Positions 7,495 to 18,800 of a DNA stretch of 64,000 nt are shown one piece after another; position 1 is the first letter of the stretch; every line of letters starts with the position of its first letter. Source of the DNA: Periweissella cryptocerci (GTDB lineage Bacteria > Bacillota > Bacilli > Lactobacillales > Lactobacillaceae). Location of the stretch: assembly GCF_004358325.1 (NCBI RefSeq), contig NZ_CP037940.1, forward strand, positions 1,364,001-1,428,000. Reading direction: 5' to 3'. The translations under genes and the position numbers were made by a program. The notes under the pieces were generated by a model. That model did no database searches. It was not told the origin of the DNA and saw only the letters and a list, made by a program, of their open reading frames with translations.

Positions 7495-10400
7495 TTATTG
7501 GATATCGTCACCCGGTGTGTTTTGAATATTCCAGGTTACCGTTGCTGAATATTCGCCCGCTTTTACATTTGCGCTTGATGGTGCATAAATTTGCGCCCCA
7601 CTAAAGGCAACTGCATCGGTATGTTGACCATTGGTACCATTATTTGCCAATAATGGAATCGTCATATTCGGCGTAACATTAATCTGATTGGCATCATTAG
7701 CCAACGTCGTACCAGACACGGGCTTCACTAGACTTGGTTGCAACAATTGTAATTGTGCATCCGGAATCGTGCTACCATCCCGTGTATTGGTAAAATCAGA
7801 CATTGATACTGATACCGAATATGGTTTACTATTTGTCCGCGTATCTTGAACACTGAAGCCAAGATTTCCGCTAGTTAACTTAACATCAAGTGCCCCTAAT
7901 GTTAGGTTTGACAAGCAAAACGCCCAATTACCTGGTGCGATAATATCAATATTCCCCTGGTCCACCGGCGTTACTGGATCCGTACTTGGAGTTGTCGGAT
8001 CAGTTGGTGTGATCGGGTCAGTTGGCTTCGTTGGCTTAGTCGTATCTGCTGGTGGATTTCCTGCGGCAGTCTGCGAATCAGTAACTGTGTCAGTAATAGT
8101 TTTAGAAGTATCCTCATGTCCGTCTTTATCAATGACGACGTAGTCTGGATTTTTCGCCAATTCATCAGCGACATCTCCCGCACTAGTCTTAACGTCATCA
8201 ACTGAATCAGCTTTACCCGCATTAACTAATCCTTGTGCAACCGCATCGGCGTTGGCATCTTTCCATACAGAAATTGCATCAACTTGTTCAGCCGTTAACT
8301 TACCTGTGCTGATGGCATCGGACAAAACATCATCAGTATTGGAAACAGTTTCTTTAACATCACTATTAATTGAATCCATACTGGTGATAACAATTGAACG
8401 CATGTAGAAGAAATCTGAAATCGCACCACTATCATTGGCAGCAGGTAAATCCTTCAAAGTTCCCAATAATTGGTCCGCCATCGCCCGGATTCTCGCCGCA
8501 CCTTCAGTGTCACCCGCAGCTTCGAGGGCATCAGCCAAAATATCCATCTTTCCAGTTGTAATGACCACAGTTGTTACTAGTTGTTCACGTTGCGTTGTCA
8601 AAACTGAAATTTCAGTTGAATAGTAATCTGGGATTGTCTCCCCATCCTTAGCATAGTCTGTTGGTTGCGGGGCTGGTGGTAATTGCGCATACCCCGCCGC
8701 TGTATCTGCGCTACCCGCCAATTTGGCGATACTCCCATATTTTGGATCATCTTTATACTTATCCAAGAACGCGTTGATGTCACCAACCGTTAATGGCGTT
8801 TTGAGACTATCCATACTAAGTGAAACATCATCCGTAGTTAGCTTGGCTAAGTTACTTGTTTTCAGCCCATACGTTGCTAATTGTTCATCTGTCAGCGATT
8901 GAGCTTGCTTCAATGCTTGGCTCGTTAGTTCAGCTTCGGTCTTTGACGTATCATATGGAGTCAGTTTGACGTTGATTGCCACCGTGTTCAGCGTCGTACC
9001 GACCATAATTTTGGCAATTAACGTTACACTTGCTTGATTAGCATTCAAATCGGCTTCTTCCAACAAACCAGTATAATCGTTTAAAACGGCTTGATAATCG
9101 GCTCGTGAATCAATTTTGCTCTTTAACGCCTTGATTTCACCTGCCAAGGCACCATTAGTATCGTTAGCCAGCCAAACCTGCAAATCCGGATCATTCATAA
9201 TCGCATTATAGGTTTTAATCGCCGTTGTACCGGAGTTATCAATATAATACGAATCAGTTCCAACACCTGACGTATTCGCTTGATTCAACAAGTTCAAATA
9301 TTCAAGTGAAGATGGTTTTTGTAGCAACGCCGTGTCGGCTGCCGTTAGGACGTTCCCTGTGGCCGTCAAAATAATCAAACCATTCTTGGCGGCTGTGGAA
9401 ATCCAAGCCGGAATTGTACTGAACTTATTGTTGTCCAACACCAAAGACTGTAATTGTTTCGACAGCGGTGAATTAGGATCATTCAGTCCATCGGGTAAAG
9501 TCGTTAGATTATTATTCGAAATAATCCAGTTACGTAAGCCGGTTAGCTTAGACATTGATGAGCCACTCATGTTGGTAATCTTGTTTGATGATAAATCCAG
9601 CGTGTTAATCGAAGGTGAAAAGAAGTTTTGCCCCATCGCATAGTTCGTCAAAGCCCCATCACCCAAGTTGTTACTAGCAATATTCACACTTTGTAACTTT
9701 GGCATATACTTAGCGGTTTCGATTGTCCCAAGCATGTCCGCCCCTGTTGGGTAGCTTGTCCGTAATTGTAAAATTCCACTCAAATTCAAAACTCGCAACG
9801 TTGGATCCGCTTCAATCATTTGCACAATGCTGTACCACGCACCTGACTGGATATCGTTTTGTGACATTCCACCAATTAACTTAGCAATTCCATTCGAATT
9901 ATTAACATCCGAAATATTTAATACATCCACATTCTTCATATCGGTCGCGGTCATGTTATTAGCCGTTAATCCATGTGATGCCAACGTTTTCCCATCAGGC
10001 TCTAGACTATTGGCAATCATATAATCAAGCACAAGCTTTGGCACCCCAGTTGTGGCCAACGTAAAGGTTCCTTTATCAAGTTTCACCATGCCCAACATGT
10101 CCACTGCCGACTTACCATTATATGCAATTCGCCCTTGGAAAATACCAGCTAAGTTAACGATTTTTGCGTTCGTTGCACCATTAATCATGTTAACGGTATT
10201 TTGCCAAGCCGCGTCAACGTTTGTGTTGTTATAACTCGGATCACTAGCAAAGGCCTTCGCAATCCCATTTGAATTACCACTATCACTAATTTGTAAATTC
10301 GTCACCGTTGCCATGTCGGCTAACGTAATATTATCAGCCGTAAAACCATTGTCAGCCAACGTTTTCCCATCTGCACCAATACTGTTAGCCACCATATAAT

Positions 10401-10560
10401 TGAGCACAACTTGGGGTACACCGGTACTTTTTAACGTTGCGGTTGCTGCTTGAACTACATTTACAGGTGATAATAATGAGGAACGTAGGATACTTGCACC
10501 ATTCAAAACAAGTACCGCACTGGTAACTATTAAAATATTTTTTAACATCTTGTTTTTCAA
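7495..10560 (-). CDS. Large LRR-containing WxL surface protein
   Basis: Third gene of WxL locus 1. The TTG at 10560 is preferred: GGTAGGAG lies six bases upstream and the product (about 1021 residues) then begins with a signal peptide ending near VQAA. Two diverged N-terminal repeats start TGVPQVVLNYMVANSI and TGVPKLVLDYMIANSL. Next comes a leucine-rich-repeat stretch (LQSVNIASNNLGD, LRNWIISNNNLTTLP, LQSLVLDNNKFSTIP), a helical region, a Pro/Thr linker (PTKPTDPITPTDP) and a C-terminal WxL-like domain ending TVTWNIQNTPGD. WxL domains bind peptidoglycan non-covalently. The first WxL motif is degenerate (YSV instead of WxL). A role as an adhesin displayed with the two upstream proteins is inferred. 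Confidence 0.85.
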   Translation of the reverse strand: MKNKMLKNILIVTSAVLVLNGASILRSSLLSPVNVVQAATATLKSTGVPQVVLNYMVANSIGADGKTLADNGFTADNITLADMATVTNLQISDSGNSNGIAKAFASDPSYNNTNVDAAWQNTVNMINGATNAKIVNLAGIFQGRIAYNGKSAVDMLGMVKLDKGTFTLATTGVPKLVLDYMIANSLEPDGKTLASHGLTANNMTATDMKNVDVLNISDVNNSNGIAKLIGGMSQNDIQSGAWYSIVQMIEADPTLRVLNLSGILQLRTSYPTGADMLGTIETAKYMPKLQSVNIASNNLGDGALTNYAMGQNFFSPSINTLDLSSNKITNMSGSSMSKLTGLRNWIISNNNLTTLPDGLNDPNSPLSKQLQSLVLDNNKFSTIPAWISTAAKNGLIILTATGNVLTAADTALLQKPSSLEYLNLLNQANTSGVGTDSYYIDNSGTTAIKTYNAIMNDPDLQVWLANDTNGALAGEIKALKSKIDSRADYQAVLNDYTGLLEEADLNANQASVTLIAKIMVGTTLNTVAINVKLTPYDTSKTEAELTSQALKQAQSLTDEQLATYGLKTSNLAKLTTDDVSLSMDSLKTPLTVGDINAFLDKYKDDPKYGSIAKLAGSADTAAGYAQLPPAPQPTDYAKDGETIPDYYSTEISVLTTQREQLVTTVVITTGKMDILADALEAAGDTEGAARIRAMADQLLGTLKDLPAANDSGAISDFFYMRSIVITSMDSINSDVKETVSNTDDVLSDAISTGKLTAEQVDAISVWKDANADAVAQGLVNAGKADSVDDVKTSAGDVADELAKNPDYVVIDKDGHEDTSKTITDTVTDSQTAAGNPPADTTKPTKPTDPITPTDPTTPSTDPVTPVDQGNIDIIAPGNWAFCLSNLTLGALDVKLTSGNLGFSVQDTRTNSKPYSVSVSMSDFTNTRDGSTIPDAQLQLLQPSLVKPVSGTTLANDANQINVTPNMTIPLLANNGTNGQHTDAVAFSGAQIYAPSSANVKAGEYSATVTWNIQNTPGDDIQ

Positions 10561-10582
10561 ATGTCTGCTCCTACCTTCCAAA

Positions 10583-11665
10583 TTAGTTTTTCTTATTGCG
10601 TTTCAATAACAGAACGACTGCAATACTCAATGACACGATTAACACGACGACCGCTGCTACCAGTGCGTACAACCACCATGGGTAATGTGCTGTTGCCACT
10701 GATTTCCGGTTCAAATCATTGGCTTTATCTTGCGTAATTACAAAATTTTTCGTAAATGTCCATTTTGCCGCATATTTTTGCCCATCAGCATCTCGATATT
10801 TACCATCTTTAGCTGGCATTCCGTAAGCCACGATGTGCGCCGTATACGCACCAGCAACCAACTTCTTATCTTCCAATCGAATTGGGAACGCAAACTTTGT
10901 ATTGGGCGCCATTTGCATCCCTTGAACCCGTGTATTGTAGACAGCCTTATCAGAATTTTGCTTCGTGATTTTTGAATTGATTTCTAAATGGTTTAAAAAT
11001 GCTGGTTGATTATTCACAAAATTCAATGAAATTACGTTGCGCAAGTTAATCTGGTTGGCATTGATACCCGTTAATACCAAATTCGGCTGATAAAGCTTTT
11101 CCGATTGACGTATCAGCAAGGCAGTTGTGAACGCGTATTGGTTAACAATCGCAACACTGTCTTTGCTTTGGGCAGTTGCCCCTTCATTCACTTGGCGAAA
11201 CATAATGCCACCAGCCATGACACCTTTTAACTTGCCCGTTGGCATGTGAATTTGAATTGGGACCGTAATTTTTCCATTAGCCGGAATAGTAACTTGCTTC
11301 GGAACTTTCACTATTTCTTGTAAGCTATACTGTAATGATTTTTCAGTATTGGTCGTCTTACTAGCGTAGTCAATGACCCCATTCGTGTTCGTAATCGCCG
11401 TCTGTGCACTAATGTCGACTTTGACTGGGCTACTAGATTTATTAATTAATCTTGCTTTGAGCGTTTGGCTCTTACCAGATGCCATTAACAAATTATAGTA
11501 GGAATTTTCACCTTTAATTTGATTACTTGGCATGGGAGTTTCGACTGAAAAATCCAGTCCCGCTGCTTGCACCTGCGTTACCGCATTGCCTACAAATACT
11601 GCCACCACTGCTACTAAACTAATTACTAGTGCTTTAAAAGCTTTCACTACCTGACCTCTTTTCAT
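10583..11665 (-). CDS. DUF916/DUF3324 WxL-interacting protein
   Basis: Known members of this family (WxLIP type) are membrane-anchored proteins that bind WxL proteins, peptidoglycan and host ligands. The ATG at 11665 has AGGGGG eight bases upstream; a GTG six bases earlier is too close. The order is signal peptide (to about VQAAG), DUF916 (LDFSVETPMPSNQ...VTIPANGKITVPIQIHMP), DUF3324, then one C-terminal membrane segment (WWLYALVAAVVVLIVSLSIAV) and a basic tail KRNKKN. It shares closely similar blocks with the protein at 40168-41229 (AYGMPAKDGKY, MAGGIMF). The stop is just ahead of the LRR-WxL start, so the two are co-transcribed. Confidence 0.93.
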   Translation of the reverse strand: MKRGQVVKAFKALVISLVAVVAVFVGNAVTQVQAAGLDFSVETPMPSNQIKGENSYYNLLMASGKSQTLKARLINKSSSPVKVDISAQTAITNTNGVIDYASKTTNTEKSLQYSLQEIVKVPKQVTIPANGKITVPIQIHMPTGKLKGVMAGGIMFRQVNEGATAQSKDSVAIVNQYAFTTALLIRQSEKLYQPNLVLTGINANQINLRNVISLNFVNNQPAFLNHLEINSKITKQNSDKAVYNTRVQGMQMAPNTKFAFPIRLEDKKLVAGAYTAHIVAYGMPAKDGKYRDADGQKYAAKWTFTKNFVITQDKANDLNRKSVATAHYPWWLYALVAAVVVLIVSLSIAVVLLLKRNKKN

Positions 11666-11670
11666 AAACA

Positions 11671-11688
11671 CCGCCCCCTAATTGGCGG
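11671..11688. promoter_or_regulatory. Hairpin overlapping the ribosome site of the DUF916 gene
   Basis: CCGCC (11671-11675) pairs with GGCGG (11684-11688). On the minus strand the stem takes in part of the Shine-Dalgarno AGGGGG and could limit translation. On the plus strand the same hairpin is followed by ATTTTTT and looks like a terminator of antisense transcription. Confidence 0.45.
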
Positions 11689-11750
11689 ATTTTTTTAGCG
11701 TTGCTATGCTGATTAAACTTTCACCGCACACAACAACAAAATTCGTTAAA

Positions 11751-11776
11751 AACAATTCTAAACTGGAGAAAAGCAA
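11751..11776 (+). repeat. Inverted repeat, copy downstream of WxL gene 1
   Basis: This 26-bp segment (core TTCTAAACTGGA) matches the reverse complement of 12488-12513 at 24 of 26 positions. Together the copies flank the WxL gene. It overlaps a weak GGAGA/TCTCC hairpin. Confidence 0.75.
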
Positions 11777-11827
11777 TCTCCCTTATCTTTTTGATACGTT
11801 ATACAAAAGCTAGTGTCTAGCTGATTA

Positions 11828-12421
11828 CTACTTAGCTGAATCATTTGGTCCTGCAACAACGTTCCAAGTGAGACTTGTTGTGTAAGTACCTGAGTTAGTA
11901 ATTGCACCAGCTGGGATTGTTAAGTGTGTATCTGCACCAGCGATGGTAGCGGTATATTCATCCGCATTTTTCAAAGCTGCTGAATTGTCAACGACATCAA
12001 CTGCAGCATTGGGTGCCAAGCGCGCGACATTGGTGGCACCGGCAGCACCGTTTGACTTAGAACTAACTGTACCAGCAGGTAATGAAATTTCGGCACCTGC
12101 TAAAGTAGCACCTTTTTCATTAGTAAAGGCGCCATCTTGCGTTACAGTCAAGTTCCAGCCAGCACCGCTACCAGTCAAATCAGTTACGACAGCTGCAATA
12201 TCATTTTGGGCTGTGTAATCTTGGGCAAGCAAACTAAGCTTGTGTCCAGTACCAAAGTCAATATCGCTGGCTTTATCCAAAGTCAATGTGCCACCTTCGA
12301 TTCCAACAGTTGCTGTTGTGGCTTGAGTTGTGGCTGTTTCATCTGCAAATGCGCCAGTTGCTGGTAATGCCAAGCTTACGGTAAGTAAAGCGATTGCAAT
12401 AGTTGTTAATGTTTTTTTCAT
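11828..12421 (-). CDS. WxL domain surface protein 1
   Basis: 197 residues: signal peptide (cleavage near GAFA-DE), then one WxL domain covering the rest. The two tryptophan motifs are visible: GAGWNLTV near residue 91 and SLTWNVVAGP near the C-terminus. It is secreted and held non-covalently on peptidoglycan. It is the first gene of the WxL locus. A 160-base gap with weak hairpins before the DUF916 gene may reduce read-through, so this small protein could be made in excess. It is similar in layout to 41298-41894. Confidence 0.93.
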   Translation of the reverse strand: MKKTLTTIAIALLTVSLALPATGAFADETATTQATTATVGIEGGTLTLDKASDIDFGTGHKLSLLAQDYTAQNDIAAVVTDLTGSGAGWNLTVTQDGAFTNEKGATLAGAEISLPAGTVSSKSNGAAGATNVARLAPNAAVDVVDNSAALKNADEYTATIAGADTHLTIPAGAITNSGTYTTSLTWNVVAGPNDSAK

Positions 12422-12487
12422 GATTCTCCCTAAAATACGATGGCTATAGACGACACAACCATCAATCCCTATAATTTTTTTGAAAAT

Positions 12488-12513
12488 TTGCTTTTTTCCA
12501 GTTTAGAACTGTT
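12488..12513 (-). repeat. Inverted repeat, copy upstream of WxL gene 1
   Basis: Partner of 11751-11776, 24 of 26 identical on the opposite strand. It lies about 67 bases before the WxL start, where the promoter or leader must be. It contains the small palindrome CAGTT-CTA-AACTG. Confidence 0.75.
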
Positions 12514-12919
12514 TTTGTCACCACTACGAATGATTTTTATTAAAATTAGGCTTAATCATCCCCAATGTTTAACTAGTGATTACGTCTTCACTAACCACTT
12601 TCATACCCAAACCACTTGATAATAAATTACCAAGCAAATGCATAGCGTTTATACATTTTCTAAACTATTTATTTATTACTACGAAACAATCACACGCAAG
12701 AAGTCTACTTCGCCAACAACTTACAAATAGTAAGAGAACAACGCTATTCAATTGTTTAAAATTATCGCACGTTTTCATGCTTTCTTCAACAAAAAATCAC
12801 AAATAAACATTATTATATCAGCATTCCAAGAGCACTGCTTATAACCGGCACAATAATAACTTATACTTAATTTTCCTTACCGATTATAAGTAATCGTTAT
12901 ATAACTTTATCTGTTCAAC
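12514..12919. other. AT-rich intergenic stretch
   Basis: No coding frame here has a plausible ribosome site or composition. A short inverted repeat CGATTA-TAAG-TAATCG lies at 12881-12896. Otherwise I see nothing I can name. Confidence 0.4.
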
Positions 12920-12930
12920 ACAAAAAAACA

Positions 12931-12968
12931 AGCCGCTGGATGACCAACATTCTGCCCATCCAGCGGCT
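12931..12968 (-). terminator. Orphan minus-strand terminator
   Basis: AGCCGCTGGATG and CATCCAGCGGCT form a perfect 12-bp stem. On the minus strand it is followed by TGTTTTTTTG. It lies in a divergent gap with no annotated gene reading into it, so it may end a small RNA or a decayed gene. Confidence 0.7.
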
Positions 12969-12999
12969 CTCTTTGTTGCATATTTATGCATTTAAAAGC

Positions 13000-13074
13000 T
13001 TAGTTTTCATGAACTTTTCGCATATAATACCAAAGTACAAACCATAATAAGCCAATAAAGATGTGTTTAACCAG
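13000..13074 (-). other. Short hydrophobic reading frame (remnant or small-RNA region)
   Basis: A 24-codon open stretch, LVKHIFIGLLWFVLWYYMRK and four more residues, stops at 13000 just upstream of the orphan terminator. It has a membrane-helix composition with a charged end but no ATG, GTG or TTG at its 5' end. It could be a gene remnant or a type I toxin-like peptide with a non-standard start. Confidence 0.3.
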
Positions 13075-13101
13075 TTATGTTTACTATATAATGATTATTA
13101 G

Positions 13102-15570
<2,469 letters not shown>

Positions 15571-15623
15571 TAATAGTTCCACGCTTAAATTGAACAATTG
15601 TGGCAGGTTGCTTTTCTAGCTTT

Positions 15624-15673
15624 TTAATAGCCTTGATTTCACCTTTTTGTAAGGCAGAAATCAGGGCTATTAA
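15624..15673. terminator. Hairpin after the MucBP-fusion gene
   Basis: TAATAGCCTTGATTTC pairs with GAAATCAGGGCTATTA around a 16-base loop. The T-run is poor on both strands, so it may be a weak terminator or an mRNA 3' stabiliser. Confidence 0.5.
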
Positions 15674-15751
15674 CTTGCGCAAATTTTTGGGGATTAAGTA
15701 CTATCAATCCTGCATGTTGTCCCAGCAACGCTAACATCGTAGTACTACAAA

Positions 15752-15792
15752 AAACGGTCTCAAACCGCATTAAATGCAATCTGAGACCGTTT
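15752..15792. terminator. Bidirectional terminator between converging genes
   Basis: AAACGGTCTCA pairs with TGAGACCGTTT, flanked by A and T runs. It serves both the gene ending at 15570 and the giant adhesin ending at 15867. Confidence 0.85.
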
Positions 15793-15866
15793 ATTTTTTG
15801 AGCTTTTCTACACTTAGAGTGGTTAATAACCTAAGCACATCCGGTAGCGATTAACCGCTATTATAA

Positions 15867-18800
15867 CTACTGCTTACGTCGTAATTGCCAGACTGCTAAG
15901 CTTAACAAGCTAACACCGCCAATCACGCCCAACCAATTGATTCCATTTTCAAAACCAGTTTGTTGGATTTTACGTTGATTATTAGCACCTAATTTACCTT
16001 CAGCTTGGCGCTTAGCTTCAGCTAATGCATCATCCTTAGCAACTTGTGTTTTCAACTCAGCGAGTCGCGCACGTTGTAAAGTCGTTAATTGCGTGTAAGA
16101 ATTCAACCGAGCCAATTCTGCCTTCCGTTCCGCTGGGGTTGATGGATGCGTTTCATTCACCGTGCCACGTTTTGCCGCATGCTTTGGCTTCGCATTTCGA
16201 TTAGGTTTATCCCCATCGTTACCATCCCCAGTTACCTTAGGTGTTTTATCAGTTGGTGTCTTGCCATTTGGTGTTTTACCGTTTGGTGTCTTGTCGTTTG
16301 GTGTCTTGTCGTTTGGCATCTTATTAGTTGGTGTTTTCCGGTTCGTATGTTTGCGTCCAAGAACCTTGGAAACTTTCACGAGTTTGTTCAACTTCGTTAC
16401 TTGCACCGCCGTTTCTTGGTTGAAAACAATTGTAAACTTCACTGCTTTTTTACTTAAGACGTAACCCTTAGGTGCCTTAGTTTCAACAAAAGTATACTTA
16501 CCAGGAAGTAAATCATCAACTTTTAACTGACCATGTGAATTAGTTTTTAATCCACGTTTGATAACACCGGTAGTATTCCGTAATTCAAAGACTGCATTGG
16601 CAAGTGTCGCCTTCGTCTTTGAGTCGCGTTTTGTTAACACGACACTACCAGCAGTTTGATTGTTTGTCATTGCTACCTGTGCCGGTGTTTGTTGATCGAA
16701 CGCAACATTCACCTTAACGGGGGTCTTATCCAAATCATACCCAGCTGGCGCTTTAACTTCAACAAAACTGTAATTACCCGGCAACAAGTTATCAACGACT
16801 ATTTTACCGGTTTTATCGGTCGTAAATGTCGCTAATTGCTTGCCGCTGGCATCCGTTGCTAACTCACCATTTTCATCAACTAACTTGAATTCTGCATTTG
16901 CAACGGCTTTACCCGTTTGCGCATCGGTCTTCATTAACTGAACACTTCCTGGCGTTTCAGCATTTGTCTTCGTAACTTGCGTAGATTCAGCTTGATTAAG
17001 ACTAATTTCAAAATCAACTGGTGTTTCATCAAGAACATAACCAGTTACTGCTTTAGTTTCAATGAAGCTGTACTTCCCGGGGAGCAAATTGTCAACTTGA
17101 ATTTGACCATTTTCATTAGTTGTCAAATCTTGCAATTCCGTACCCTTAACGTTTGTCACCACATTATTGTCTTGATCAACAACTTTAAACTGTGCACCAG
17201 CAATAATTTGCTTGGTTTGGGCATCCGTCTTGGTTAACACCACTGAACCTGGTGTTTCTTCATTGGTCATTGTCTTTTTAACTGCGTCAGTCTGATTGAA
17301 GTCGATTACAAAATCAATTGGTGTCTCATCGAGAATATACCCCGGTGCGGCCTTCGTTTCTACTAATTGATAATCTCCAGGGAACAAAGTCGTAATCTTC
17401 AACTGACCAGCTTCATCAGTTAACAAGTCTTTAAGTTCTGCTCCGGTTGCATCGATTACAATTTTATTATCTGCATCAAACACCTTAAACTCCGCACCAG
17501 CAATGACTTGCTTAGTTTGAGCATCTGTTTTAGTTAAAATCACCGTGCCTGGCGTTTCTTGATTAGCAAATTCAACATCTGCCGTAGTTTCTTGATTAAA
17601 CTCAATCTTGAATTTAACCGGCTTATCACTCAAATCGTAGCCAACTGGTGCTTTAGTTTCAACGAATTGATATTCACCTGGTAACAGATTATTAACTGTC
17701 AATTGACCACCATCTTTAGTTATCAACGGCGTGTCAATCAAGTTACCTTGGGCGTCTTTTGCCGGCTCGCCGGTGGCATCAAGAAGTTTGAATTCTACCC
17801 CATCAAATGCAGCACCAGACGCACCAGTTTGGGCATCAACTTTCGTCAAGACCACACTTCCCGGTGTTTCAGCATTCGTCTTTGTAACCTTGATAGTTCC
17901 AACTTGATTCAGCTTGACTTCAAAATCAACCGCGGTTGTGTCTAATTCATAACCGGACGGAGCTTTAGTTTCAATTAAGCTGTACTTCCCGGGCAACAAG
18001 TTACCAACATACAACTTACCACCGTTTTTGGTTTCCAAATTAATTAATTTGGTACCGTCAATGTCAGTAATTGCAGTTTTCGTTTCATCACCAGTGGCAA
18101 TTACTTTGAACAAAGCACCATCCACTGGATCACCAGTCTGTGCATCCGTCTTCGTTAACTCAACTGTCCCTGGAGTTTCTTGGTTATACATCTTCATCAT
18201 AAGTGACTTAGCCTGACTTGGCACAATCGTAAATGATTGTGGTGTGTCATCCATCACGTAACCATCGGCTGGCGTTACTTCGATAAACTTGTAATCACCC
18301 GGGGTTAAGTTAGCCACCGTGATTTGACCCTTTGCATCAGTTGTGTACGTATCAGGTAATACATTCGTATCCGCATCGCTATCAGTTGGGGCAACAGTAT
18401 TACCGTCATTATCAACAATCGCATCACCATTTTCATCAACTAACTTGAAGATTGCACCCTCCACTGGTAAATCAGTTTGCGCATCCAACTTGGTGAAAGC
18501 AACACTCCCTGGAATTTGCTTGTCCGTCACATCAATGTGCGGTACGGCTGGTACAGCTTGACTGCGGACAATCGTGAATTTTTGGGGTATCGCATCAAGC
18601 AAATAATTCTTTGGTGCGGTGGTTTCAACTAATTGATAATCTCCGGGAGCAATATCCGTAATTATTAAATTACCATCTTTGTCCGTAGTTCCGGTCACTG
18701 GTGTTTTACCATCCGCCTGCATAATAACCTTGCCAGCCTGATTTTGGAGGGTATAAACCGCTCCGCTAACTGGTTGGTTATTATTCTTGAAATCCGTTTT

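Noticed and set aside
12576..12806. 76-residue plus-strand ORF in the gap before the MucBP fusion
   Set aside because: No ribosome site, no recognisable segments, composition like AT-rich non-coding DNA.
16146..16464. Plus-strand ORFs opposite the giant adhesin stalk (and many others opposite 15867-22673)
   Set aside because: Antisense shadows of a long repetitive gene with no start signals.
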